From Streptomyces sp. B21-083 (GTDB taxonomy: Bacteria; Actinomycetota; Actinomycetes; Streptomycetales; Streptomycetaceae): 64,000 nt of DNA. Under the pieces are notes generated by a model. That model was given only the letters and a program-made list of their open reading frames with translations. It was not told where the DNA came from and made no database searches. Below are positions 1 to 7,166 of this stretch, one piece after another. Both the position numbers and the translations under genes were made by a program. Numbering within the stretch: the first letter of the stretch is position 1; the number at the start of each line of letters is the position of its first letter. The stretch spans positions 3,410,001 to 3,474,000 of the forward strand of contig NZ_JARUND010000002.1 of the NCBI RefSeq assembly GCF_036898825.1, written 5' to 3'.

Positions 1-1396
1 CGTTGTCCCACGTCGAGGTGTCGGTGCCGCGTCCGTCGGTCGGCTCGACGATGCAGGGGATCGGCAGCTCGAAGGCGCGTGCGAACTCGAAGTCGCGCTG
101 GTCGCCCGCCGGCACGGCCATGATCGCGCCGGTGCCGTACCCCATCAGGACGTAGTCGGCGATGAAGACGGGGACCTTCTCGCCGTTGACCGGGTTGGTT
201 GCGTACGAGCCGATGAAGACACCGGTCTTGTCCTTGGCCTCGGCCTGCCGCTCGACGTCCGACTTCGAGGCGGCCTGGGCGCGGTAGGCGGCGACGGCCT
301 CGGCGGGCGTGGCGTGGCCACCCGTCCAGACGTCGTGGGTGCCCTCGGGCCAGGCGGCCGGGACCAGCTTCTCGACCAGCGGGTGCTCGGGCGCCAGGAC
401 CATGTAGCTGGCGCCGAACAGGGTGTCGGGGCGGGTGGTGAAGACCGTGATGGCCTCGCCGCCCGCGGCGAAGTCGACCCGAGCGCCCTCGGAGCGGCCG
501 ATCCAGTTGCGCTGCTGCAGTTTGATGGCCTCGGGCCAGTCCAGCGCGTCCAGGTCGTTCAGCAGCCGGTCGGCGTAGGCGGTGATGCGCATGTTCCACT
601 GGCGCAGCTTGGCCTTGAAGACGGGGAAGTTGCCGCGCTCGGAACGGCCGTCGGCGGTGACCTCCTCGTTCGCCAGTACGGTGCCCAGTCCCGGGCACCA
701 GTTGACGGGTGCCTCGGAGGCGTACGCCAGGCGGTACTCGCTCAGGACGTCGGCGCGCTCGGTGGCGGTCAGCTCGCTCCACGCGCGCGCGTGGTCACCC
801 GGTACGGCGCGCTCGCCGCTCTCGAACAGGGCGATCAGCTCGGCGATCGGGCGGGCCCTGTCCGCCTCCTCGTCGTACCAGGAGTTGAAGATCTGCAGGA
901 AGATCCACTGGGTCCACTTGTAGTAGCCCGGGTCGATCGTGGCGAAGGACCGGCGCTTGTCGTGGCCCAGGCCCAGCCGACGCAGCTGGACCTTCATGTT
1001 CTCGATGTTGGCCTCGGTGGACACCCGGGGGTGCGTGCCGGTCTGCACGGCGTACTGCTCGGCGGGCAGGCCGAAGGCGTCGAAGCCCAGGGTGTGCAGG
1101 ACGTTGTGGCCGGTCATGCGCTGGAAGCGGGCGTACACGTCGGTCGCGATGTAGCCCAGCGGATGGCCGACGTGCAGACCCGCACCGGAGGGGTACGGGA
1201 ACATGTCCATGATGAACTTCTTGGGCTTGGCGGCCAGCTCCGGGTCGCCCGCCAGATCGCCGCTCGGGTTGGGGGCCGCGTACGTGCCCTCGGCGTCCCA
1301 GAAGTCCTGCCAGCGTGCCTCGATGTCGGCCGCCATGGCAGCCGTGTAGCGGTGCGGCGCTGCGACCTCGGCGGCAGCGGGGTTCGTCTCGCTCAT
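1..1396 (-). CDS. leuS: Leucyl-tRNA synthetase, N-terminal part (runs off the window)
   Basis: Charges tRNA-Leu with leucine in the cytoplasm. About 465 residues are visible, starting at an ATG at 1396 and continuing past the left edge, so the C-terminal half with the KMSKS loop is not in view. The class I HIGH signature is present as [17 protein letters not shown] near residue 65-80, preceded by [13 protein letters not shown], both diagnostic of LeuRS. Further typical segments are [13 protein letters not shown] and TGTHPR. It is preceded by a leader region with its own short peptide gene and an intrinsic terminator, which suggests leucine-responsive attenuation. Identification is secure. Confidence 0.97.
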   Translation of the reverse strand, partial: MSETNPAAAEVAAPHRYTAAMAADIEARWQDFWDAEGTYAAPNPSGDLAGDPELAAKPKKFIMDMFPYPSGAGLHVGHPLGYIATDVYARFQRMTGHNVLHTLGFDAFGLPAEQYAVQTGTHPRVSTEANIENMKVQLRRLGLGHDKRRSFATIDPGYYKWTQWIFLQIFNSWYDEEADRARPIAELIALFESGERAVPGDHARAWSELTATERADVLSEYRLAYASEAPVNWCPGLGTVLANEEVTADGRSERGNFPVFKAKLRQWNMRITAYADRLLNDLDALDWPEAIKLQQRNWIGRSEGARVDFAAGGEAITVFTTRPDTLFGASYMVLAPEHPLVEKLVPAAWPEGTHDVWTGGHATPAEAVAAYRAQAASKSDVERQAEAKDKTGVFIGSYATNPVNGEKVPVFIADYVLMGYGTGAIMAVPAGDQRDFEFARAFELPIPCIVEPTDGRGTDTSTWDN

Positions 1397-1440
1397 GGTC
1401 CTCAAAGCTCCATCGATCGTCTCTGCCAGCGGCTGGAAAT

Positions 1441-1466
1441 GAAAAATCCCCTCGCACAGGAGGGGA
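1441..1466 (-). terminator. Intrinsic terminator in the leuS leader (attenuator)
   Basis: On the minus strand TCCCCTC and GAGGGGA form a 7-bp GC-rich stem with a 6-nt loop, followed directly by five T residues. It lies between the leader peptide and the leuS ATG at 1396, so it can only make sense as a conditional terminator for leuS. A competing pairing is possible between the end of the leader peptide gene (AGCCGCGC) and the segment GCGCGGCG just 5' of the terminator stem. Confidence 0.8.
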
Positions 1467-1481
1467 CGCCGCGCCGATGCC

Positions 1482-1502
1482 GACCACGATTCGTCAGTGG
1501 TC
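1482..1502 (-). promoter_or_regulatory. Leader hairpin downstream of the leuS leader peptide
   Basis: GACCAC and GTGGTC pair across a 9-nt loop, starting 8 nt after the leader peptide stop. Position and size suit a pause hairpin or the 1:2 stem of an attenuator. Function is inferred from position only. Confidence 0.5.
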
Positions 1503-1510
1503 GGGACTGA

Positions 1511-1549
1511 TCAGCGCGGCTCACTAAGCAGAAGGCGTACGGCACGCAT
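1511..1549 (-). CDS. leuS leader peptide (12 aa, three consecutive leucines)
   Basis: A 13-codon frame encodes MRAVRLLLSEPR and then TGA. The three leucine codons are CTT, CTG, CTT; CTT is rare in GC-rich streptomycete genes, so ribosome passage should be very sensitive to charged tRNA-Leu. No Shine-Dalgarno sequence precedes the ATG. Instead a TACCCT hexamer at 1556-1561 is placed so that transcription could start at or next to the A of the ATG, giving a leaderless message (the -35 side is weak). A 6-bp hairpin (1482-1502) and a terminator (1441-1466) follow before leuS. The arrangement is that of a classical attenuator. The call is an inference from layout. Confidence 0.75.
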   Translation of the reverse strand: MRAVRLLLSEPR

Positions 1550-1875
1550 GGCGTCAGGGTACCGCAGCCGTCGAGCGTGCCGCGACGGAGTTACCCGTGT
1601 GCGTGGCACCGGGTGCCACGCCCGGAAAGAGTCCCGAAAGTCCCCACAGGATCCCCACACCTCGCCCGCGGGCCTCAGCGGGAAACGTGAATCGCCACAC
1701 AGCAAAACCTGAACCAGGTTCAGAAATTACTTCGCGTAACAACCCCTATGGGACATCACAACGGCCTCGCAGCCCTTTGGTAACAGCGCAATAACTCAAA
1801 CCTCGTACTCCTCGGTATGTCTCGACTTAGAGTTCGACGCGGGACCGCCTTCCCGAACCGCTCGGAGTTGCCCCC
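1550..1875. promoter_or_regulatory. Divergent intergenic region with two perfect palindromes
   Basis: This 326-nt stretch separates the leuS leader from the redox gene pair that starts at 1876 and must hold promoters for both directions. It contains GCGTGGCACC-G-GGTGCCACGC at 1601-1621 (10-bp arms) and CTGAACC-A-GGTTCAG at 1709-1723 (7-bp arms). Both have the one-base centre typical of dimeric regulator sites rather than RNA hairpins. The second lies in a locally AT-richer stretch, 153 nt before the membrane-protein start. I see no coding frame with streptomycete codon bias here. Confidence 0.5.
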
Positions 1876-3177
1876 ATGAACCCTCGTAGTAACAGTTCGC
1901 TTCCTGGTACCGGCCGTTCGGCCAGCGGGATGGCGACGGCTGCCATGCTGCTGCTCATACCGGTGATCGTGCTGGTCGGCGGTGACTCGGTCCAGGACTT
2001 CCTGAACTTCGGTGCCGGCGTCCTGTCACTGGTCGCCCTCTCCTGCTCGGTGATCTGGGGCCTGGTCGCGACCGACCGGGTCTTCCTGAACACCCGTCAG
2101 CGACTGATCGCACAGGCCGTGCACCGGACGACCGCTGTCTCCTCGGTCGCCTTCCTGCTGCTGCACGTCTCGGTCAAGCTGGCACTCGACCACGTCACAC
2201 TGATCGCCGCGCTGATCCCCTTCAGCCTGGGCGTCACCGGCACCTCAGGCCTGATCGGCATGGGCTCCATGGCCGGCCTGCTCATGATCTTCACGGCCGT
2301 CACCGGCGCACTGCGCAGCCGGTTCGCCTCCCCGGCACCGGTCGCGGCACGCTGGCGCGCGATGCACATGCTGGCCTACCCGGCCTGGTGCTTCGCGCTG
2401 GTCCACGGGCTGTACGCGGGACGCCAGGCGAAGCCGATCTTCACGATCCTGTACGGCCTGTGCCTGCTGGCGGTCATCGCCGCCCTGGCACTGCGTTCGG
2501 CGCCCCGCCCGTTCAAGCGCAGGGTGGCCGCCCAGATCATGGCGATCCTGGGCTCCCAGGAGCGACCGGGCCGCGAGGGCCTGGACGCCAGCCGGGCGCG
2601 CCTCGGGGAGTCCACCCTGCCGGGCTACGAGAACCAGTCCGCCGGCAGGCCCGCGCGCGGGGACTCCGGAGTGCCCCCGCAGCGCAGCGCGCCCGGCGCG
2701 TCGCCGCTCTACGACGCTCCGGCCAGCCGCACCATGACCCCCGAACCCGCGAACGACGGCTTCGCGGCCGCCTATCGGGCCGTGACGCCCCCGCGCGCGC
2801 AGGACCCGTACAACATGGACCAGACCGCGCGGATGGACATCCAGGCCACCGAAGCGATGCCGCGCATGGACGGCAGCACGTCGGGCAGTTGGCCGGTCCC
2901 CTCCCCGCCGCCCGTCGGTGAAGCTCCCGTGTCGGCGTACGACCCCATGGCCGACACCGGATACAACATCCCGACCTATGGCAATCCGGGCACAGCCGCG
3001 TACGGCATGAGTGATATGTACAACACCGGTGAGTCGAATGCCGCCTATGGCACGTACAACGCGAACGACACGTACAACAGCGGTCCCGCCACTGATGCAA
3101 ACCCCGGTGCTTCCTATGACTTCGACGCACCGGGTTCGGGCGAACCTTGGAACGCGCCTTCCGGAGGCTTTAAGTGA
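1876..3177 (+). CDS. Ferric-reductase-like diheme transmembrane protein with long disordered tail
   Basis: 433 residues. Residues about 20-215 form five to six hydrophobic helices. Two helices carry paired histidines, H83/H97 and H164/H177, spaced 14 and 13 residues: the bis-heme pattern of the ferric reductase/NADPH oxidase fold. The last 220 residues are Pro/Gly/Tyr/Asn/Met-rich, hydrophilic and probably disordered. CGGAG lies 9 nt before the ATG. The TGA overlaps the GTG of the next gene (GTGA), so the two are translationally coupled. With the NuoF-like/ferredoxin partner this is likely the membrane end of an electron-transfer chain; the acceptor (iron, quinone or other) cannot be told from sequence. 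Confidence 0.75.
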   Translation: MNPRSNSSLPGTGRSASGMATAAMLLLIPVIVLVGGDSVQDFLNFGAGVLSLVALSCSVIWGLVATDRVFLNTRQRLIAQAVHRTTAVSSVAFLLLHVSVKLALDHVTLIAALIPFSLGVTGTSGLIGMGSMAGLLMIFTAVTGALRSRFASPAPVAARWRAMHMLAYPAWCFALVHGLYAGRQAKPIFTILYGLCLLAVIAALALRSAPRPFKRRVAAQIMAILGSQERPGREGLDASRARLGESTLPGYENQSAGRPARGDSGVPPQRSAPGASPLYDAPASRTMTPEPANDGFAAAYRAVTPPRAQDPYNMDQTARMDIQATEAMPRMDGSTSGSWPVPSPPPVGEAPVSAYDPMADTGYNIPTYGNPGTAAYGMSDMYNTGESNAAYGTYNANDTYNSGPATDANPGASYDFDAPGSGEPWNAPSGGFK

Positions 3178-4793
3178 ACGAGGCTCTGCCCGACGTACCC
3201 GAAGTCCGCGTGGTGGGGCTTCCCCAGCTCACGTCGGGTTTCGACCTCGTCGAGAGACTTGACCTGCCCATGCACCTCAAGGTGCACGGTCCGCTCGAAC
3301 CGATGGGCGGCGAGCAGCTCGCACAGCTCTCCGAACGTATTTCCCTCAAGGGCCGCGGCGGCGCGGGTTTCCCCTTCCACAAGAAGCTGCGGTCGGTCGC
3401 CGAGACGGCGATCCGCCGCGGTGTGCGGCCGGTCGTGGTCGTCAACGCGAGCGAGGACGAGCCCGCCTGCCGCAAGGACACGGTGCTGGTCAACCGTGCC
3501 CCGCACCTGATCCTGGACGGCGCCCTGCTGTGCGCGGAGGCCATGGGCGCCCGCACCCTCGTCATCGGGGTGACACGTGAATCCACCCAGCGTTCCATGG
3601 AGGCCGCGCTCGCCGAGCGCGGCCTGAACAACGGCCGCCGATCGGCCCTCCGCGCGCGCGTGCAGCGCAATCCGATCCGCATGGTCACCGGCGCCGCCGC
3701 CTCACTGATCCGTTCCATCGACGGCGGTCCGGCGATCCCGCCCGGCCGCAAGATCAGCGCCTCGCAGAGCGGCGTCGGCGGCGCACCCACCCTGCTGTCC
3801 AACGCCGAGACATACGCCCAACTGGCGATCGCCGCCCGCATCGGGGCCGAGCGCTACTGCAACACCGGCCTGTACGACGAGCCGGGCACCGTCATGCTCA
3901 CGGTCTCCGGCGCGGTCGCCCGCCCCATGGTGATCGAGGTGCCGACGGGTGTCCCGCTGCGCTACGTCCTCCAGCTCGCCGGCGCCCCGCCGGTCCCACA
4001 GGGTGTGCTGACCGGCGGCTACCACGGCAAGTGGATCGACGCGGCGACGGTCAACGAGGCGATCGTCTCGCGCAACTCCCTGGACGCGGTGGGCGGTGCG
4101 CTCGGCGCCGGCGCGATCCTGCCGATCAGCCAGGACACCTGCCCGCTGGGCGAGTCCCTGCGTGTGGCCCAGTGGCTGGCCGAGGAGAGCGCCGGTCAGT
4201 GCGGCCCCTGTTACCTCGGTCTGCCCGCCGCGGCGCGCGGCATGGCGGACATCCTCAACGGCGGCGGCCCGGCCGCCCTGGAGGCCGTCAAGCAGGTCGC
4301 CAAGTCCGTGAAGCGGCGCGGCGCGTGCTCGCATCCTGACGGTTCGGCGATGTTCCTGGAATCGACCATCAAGGCGTTCACGGACGACCTCGCCGCCCAT
4401 GTCCTCGGAAACGGCTGCGGGAGGCCCGTAGAAGGCGTTCTGCCGCTCTTCGAGGGCGGTCAGACGCCCACGGGTATCCCGGGCGGCCAGGCGGAGGAGG
4501 AGAGCGGCCCCAGCCGTCAGAAGATCTACGTCGACTGGACCCTCTGCCGGGGCCACGGCCTGTGCGCCGACATCCTCCCGGAGGTCTTCGAACTGGGCGC
4601 CGACGGCTTCCCGACCGTCGCGCAGGCGAAGGTGCCCCGGTACGCGGAGGCGAAGGCGCTGCGCGCGGTGCGCCGCTGCCCGGCGCTGGCGCTGCGTCTT
4701 GAGGAGGACACCAGGGCCTCGGCCCCCGACCGTCTGCCGGTCCTCTCCCAGCGCGGCGGCAGGGGCCGCCGCGCCCTCGGCAGCGGTCGCTGA
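3174..4793 (+). CDS. NuoF-like flavo/iron-sulfur protein with fused C-terminal ferredoxin
   Basis: 539 residues; GTG start, GGAGG 6 nt upstream, 4-nt overlap with the preceding membrane protein. Residues about 55-400 resemble the FMN/NADH subunit of complex I: GRGGAGFPFHKKL near residue 60, NASEDEPACRKD, then GGAPTLLSNAETYAQLA. The usual YICGEETAL dinucleotide-site motif is replaced by TGAAASLIRSI. The 4Fe-4S motif is S-A-G-Q-C343-G-P-C346 with C385, so the first of the four NuoF cysteines is alanine. Residues about 450-515 are a separate small ferredoxin, C458-x5-C464-x37-C502-P, the spacing of actinobacterial 3Fe-4S ferredoxins. It probably passes electrons to the diheme partner; the donor may not be NADH. 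Confidence 0.75.
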   Translation: MNEALPDVPEVRVVGLPQLTSGFDLVERLDLPMHLKVHGPLEPMGGEQLAQLSERISLKGRGGAGFPFHKKLRSVAETAIRRGVRPVVVVNASEDEPACRKDTVLVNRAPHLILDGALLCAEAMGARTLVIGVTRESTQRSMEAALAERGLNNGRRSALRARVQRNPIRMVTGAAASLIRSIDGGPAIPPGRKISASQSGVGGAPTLLSNAETYAQLAIAARIGAERYCNTGLYDEPGTVMLTVSGAVARPMVIEVPTGVPLRYVLQLAGAPPVPQGVLTGGYHGKWIDAATVNEAIVSRNSLDAVGGALGAGAILPISQDTCPLGESLRVAQWLAEESAGQCGPCYLGLPAAARGMADILNGGGPAALEAVKQVAKSVKRRGACSHPDGSAMFLESTIKAFTDDLAAHVLGNGCGRPVEGVLPLFEGGQTPTGIPGGQAEEESGPSRQKIYVDWTLCRGHGLCADILPEVFELGADGFPTVAQAKVPRYAEAKALRAVRRCPALALRLEEDTRASAPDRLPVLSQRGGRGRRALGSGR

Positions 4794-4810
4794 GACACCC
4801 GGAAGCAACC

Positions 4811-4845
4811 ACGGCGGGCCCTCGATCAGTCGAGTGGCCCGCCGT
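4811..4845 (+). terminator. Terminator after the redox gene pair
   Basis: ACGGCGGGCC (4811-4820) pairs with GGCCCGCCGT (4836-4845), and an inner CTCGA/TCGAG stem extends it. It begins 18 nt after the stop codon. Confidence 0.75.
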
Positions 4846-4891
4846 ACGCGTTCCTCCTGCACCCGCCGTGCACTCCGCGCACCCAAACGAC

Positions 4892-4926
4892 GAAGGCGGG
4901 CCATCCTGTTCGGATGACCCGCCTTC
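4892..4926 (-). terminator. Terminator after tRNA-Ala copy 1
   Basis: GAAGGCGGG and CCCGCCTTC (9 bp), extended by CATCC/GGATG across single mismatched bases, lie just downstream of the tRNA on its strand. It sits back to back with the terminator of the convergent redox genes. Confidence 0.7.
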
Positions 4927-4934
4927 AACTTCTG

Positions 4935-5007
4935 TGGAGCTAAGGAGAATTGAACTCCTGACCTCCTGCATGCCATGCAGGCGCTCTACCAACTGAGCTA
5001 TAGCCCC
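4935..5007 (-). tRNA. tRNA-Ala(GGC), copy 1
   Basis: 73 nt with acceptor stem GGGGCTA/TAGCTCC (one G-T wobble), D-arm, anticodon stem CCTGC/GCAGG with loop ATGGCAT, and T-arm GTTCAATTC. The anticodon GGC reads GCC, the favoured alanine codon in GC-rich genomes. The 3' CCA is not encoded. Identical in sequence to the copy at 5777-5849. Confidence 0.96.
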
Positions 5008-5109
5008 TCGCGGCCTTCTGCCGGGTTTCCCCGGCGGCGACGCCAACATTACCGGTCCCCCGGTGCAGCACCAAATCGTTTCCGTCGCCCCCGGCAGGGG
5101 TACCGGGGG

Positions 5110-5343
5110 TCAGGCCGTGACGAACGAGTAGAACCGTTTGAGGGTGCAGTGCTCCTCGAGGAGCCGACCGTAGATCGGCTCGCCCTCCAGCTCACGGTAG
5201 GTCTCGATCGGGTCGCCTTTTATGATCAGCGCCCGCGCGCATTCCTCGCACCAGTACTGGTAGTCGTGGTTCACCGGCTCCATGTCACGGACGATGGGCG
5301 TACCACTGCCGCACCAGTCGCATTTCCTCCTGTGTGCACCCAT
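5110..5343 (-). CDS. Small Cys-rich conserved protein (77 aa)
   Basis: A 77-residue hydrophilic protein with a CDWC pair near residues 8-11, a CEEC pair near 32-35 and a single Cys near 60, as in a small zinc-binding domain. The C-terminal half is acidic with an aromatic end. I do not recognise a named family. Its ATG lies 3 nt after the stop of a 57-aa zinc-ribbon-like protein, so the two form a compact operon, flanked on both sides by identical tRNA-Ala genes. Function unknown. Confidence 0.7.
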   Translation of the reverse strand: MGAHRRKCDWCGSGTPIVRDMEPVNHDYQYWCEECARALIIKGDPIETYRELEGEPIYGRLLEEHCTLKRFYSFVTA

Positions 5344-5346
5344 CGA

Positions 5347-5520
5347 TCAGCTCCAGCTGTGGCCGCAGGCCGTGCACACGTAGGAAACGCCACCGTTGTC
5401 ACCGAGCACCTGGGCGACATGGCCGGAACCGCAGGAAGGACAGCTGAGACGGGTTCTTCTGCCCCGTATGACTGCCGCTTCAGAGAGGTGACCGACCTCC
5501 CTGAGGATGCTCGCAGGCAT
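5347..5520 (-). CDS. Zinc-ribbon-like small protein (57 aa)
   Basis: 57 residues from an ATG at 5520. The sequence has CPSCGSGH (about residues 32-39) and, 15 residues later, CTACGHSW at the very C-terminus: two CxxC knuckles of a minimal zinc ribbon. The N-terminus is basic (RGRRTR). It ends TGA-TCG-ATG, leading straight into the 77-aa Cys-rich gene. Small zinc ribbons of this kind are found in many actinobacteria, but I cannot assign a function. Confidence 0.7.
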   Translation of the reverse strand: MPASILREVGHLSEAAVIRGRRTRLSCPSCGSGHVAQVLGDNGGVSYVCTACGHSWS

Positions 5521-5723
5521 CGCAACTCCCTCCCGTCGGGCCGCGCCCCCTTCCGGCCGTTTGATTCTGCCACGGCCGGGCCAATACGGTCAGCGACGCC
5601 TTCGTACCAGTCCGGACACGGCACCCACCGAGGCCGTCGGAGCCGGCGTGAACGCGCACGCAAGTAGAGCTTCCGGAGAGGTATACGCCTCCGGGCCCCC
5701 AAGTGACTCAAGCGGGGCGAACG

Positions 5724-5752
5724 AAAAATCCCGCCCCCCGGAGGGGGCGGGA
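5724..5752 (-). terminator. Intrinsic terminator after tRNA-Ala copy 2
   Basis: On the minus strand TCCCGCCCCC / GGGGGCGGGA form a 10-bp stem with a 4-nt loop, followed by five T residues: one of the few canonical U-tract terminators in the window. Confidence 0.9.
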
Positions 5753-5776
5753 CCTTGACCGACCGACCATCTTCTG

Positions 5777-5849
5777 TGGAGCTAAGGAGAATTGAACTCC
5801 TGACCTCCTGCATGCCATGCAGGCGCTCTACCAACTGAGCTATAGCCCC
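5777..5849 (-). tRNA. tRNA-Ala(GGC), copy 2
   Basis: Identical over all 73 nt to the tRNA at 4935-5007, including the acceptor, anticodon and T-arms; a few 3' flanking bases (CAGA) are also shared, consistent with duplication. The anticodon loop is ATGGCAT. No encoded CCA. Confidence 0.96.
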
Positions 5850-5922
5850 GTCTGTTCTTCCCGCCCGGCGGGGCGAACAAGAAGAACTTTAGCCTGCGGC
5901 CTGCCGGAAAGTGAAATCCGGG

Positions 5923-6597
5923 TCAGTCGTCGTCGCCGAGCACGGGTTCGGGCAGTGTGCCGGCGTTGTGCTCAAGGAGACGCCAGCCGCGGGCGCCCTC
6001 ACCGAGGACGGACCAGCAGCAGTTGGAGAGACCGCCGAGGCTCTCCCAATGGCGGGACTCCAGGCCGAGCAGGCGCCCAATGGTGGTCCGGATGGTGCCA
6101 CCGTGACTGACGACCACGAGGGTGCCGTCCTCGGGGAGCTTCTCGGCGTGCCGCAGCACCACGGGGGCGGCTCGGTCGGCGACCTCGGTCTCCAGTTCAC
6201 CGCCGCCTCGGCGGATCGGCTCACCGCGCTTCCACGCGGCGTACTCGTCGCCGTGGCGGCCGATGATCTCCTCATGCGTCAGCCCCTGCCAGACGCCCGC
6301 GTACGTCTCCCGAAGGCCCTCGTCGTGCGTCACCGTGAGGTCGGTGAGCTCGGCGAGTTCGCGGGCCGTGTACGCAGCGCGCCGGAGGTCCGAGGCGACG
6401 ATCGCGTCGGGCTTCAGCGAGGCGAGCAACCGGGCGGCGCGACGGGCCTGACCGATGCCGGTCTCGGTGAGCTCGACGTCGGTCGTGCCCTGGAAGCGCC
6501 GCTCCACGTTCCACGACGTCTGGCCGTGACGCCACAGGATGAGGCGGCGGCCCTGGCCCGGCTTGCGGCCGGTCCCGGCGGACGAGGGTGCGGTCAC
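5923..6597 (-). CDS. Histidine phosphatase family protein (phosphoglycerate-mutase-like)
   Basis: 224 residues. The catalytic LILWRHGQTSWN motif lies near residues 19-30, with the arginine and histidine of the family; E-G-L-R-E-T-Y-A-G-V follows, and the second histidine is in VVVSHGGTIR near residue 170. The substrate could be a small phosphorylated metabolite; the sequence does not distinguish phosphoglycerate mutase from the broader CobC/GpmB-like phosphatases. The GTG start overlaps the rsfS stop by 4 nt (GTGA), so translation is coupled to rsfS. This order is conserved in streptomycetes. Confidence 0.9.
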   Translation of the reverse strand: MTAPSSAGTGRKPGQGRRLILWRHGQTSWNVERRFQGTTDVELTETGIGQARRAARLLASLKPDAIVASDLRRAAYTARELAELTDLTVTHDEGLRETYAGVWQGLTHEEIIGRHGDEYAAWKRGEPIRRGGGELETEVADRAAPVVLRHAEKLPEDGTLVVVSHGGTIRTTIGRLLGLESRHWESLGGLSNCCWSVLGEGARGWRLLEHNAGTLPEPVLGDDD

Positions 6598-7037
6598 CGC
6601 AGGCCTCCGAAGTCGGCGGGGTCCTCCTCGGCCTGGAGCTTGGCGTGCTCGGCGGCCTTGCCGCGGGTGGCCTTGGCGTCGGCGGGCAGCTCCAGCTCGG
6701 GGCAGTCCTTCCAGAGCCGCTCCAGGGCGTAGAAGACGCGCTCCTCGCTGTGCTGGACGTGGACGACGATGTCGACGTAGTCCAGGAGCACCCAGCGGGC
6801 CTCGCGGTCACCCTCGCGGCGGACCGGCTTGACGCCGAGTTCCTTGCCGAGCCGCTCCTCGATCTCGTCGACGATCGACTTGACCTGGCGGTCGTTGGGT
6901 GCGGAGGCCAGCAGGAAGGCGTCCGTGATCGACAGCACGTCGCTGACGTCGTAGGCGATGATGTCGTGCGCGAGCTTGTCGGCAGCCGCCTGCGCGGCGG
7001 CGGAGATGAGCTCGATGGAACGGTCAGTGGCGGTCAC
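6594..7037 (-). CDS. rsfS: Ribosomal silencing factor RsfS
   Basis: 147 residues from a GTG at 7037. The RsfS/Iojap core is clear: DIIAYDVSDVLSITDAFLLA, then SIVDEIEERL and WVLLDYVDIVVHV. RsfS binds protein L14 on the 50S subunit and prevents subunit joining, lowering translation in stationary phase. A 30-residue hydrophilic tail extends past the family core. Coupled to the downstream histidine phosphatase; a terminator separates it from the LCP gene upstream. Confidence 0.95.
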   Translation of the reverse strand: MTATDRSIELISAAAQAAADKLAHDIIAYDVSDVLSITDAFLLASAPNDRQVKSIVDEIEERLGKELGVKPVRREGDREARWVLLDYVDIVVHVQHSEERVFYALERLWKDCPELELPADAKATRGKAAEHAKLQAEEDPADFGGLR

Positions 7038-7126
7038 TACAAGGCTTTCGGTCGGCGGTCGGGAACCCGTGCGGGTTACCCAAGGGTCTCACGGACGGCC
7101 GACGCCACCCCACGTCATTACGGGAT

Positions 7127-7161
7127 CACACCCCGGGCACCCACTGGGGGCCCGGGGTGTG
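7127..7161 (-). terminator. Terminator between LCP gene and rsfS
   Basis: CACACCCCGGGC and GCCCGGGGTGTG form a perfect 12-bp stem with an 11-nt loop, starting 6 nt after the LCP stop codon. It implies that rsfS has its own promoter in 7038-7126 or depends on readthrough. Confidence 0.8.
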
Positions 7162-7166
7162 CGCGG

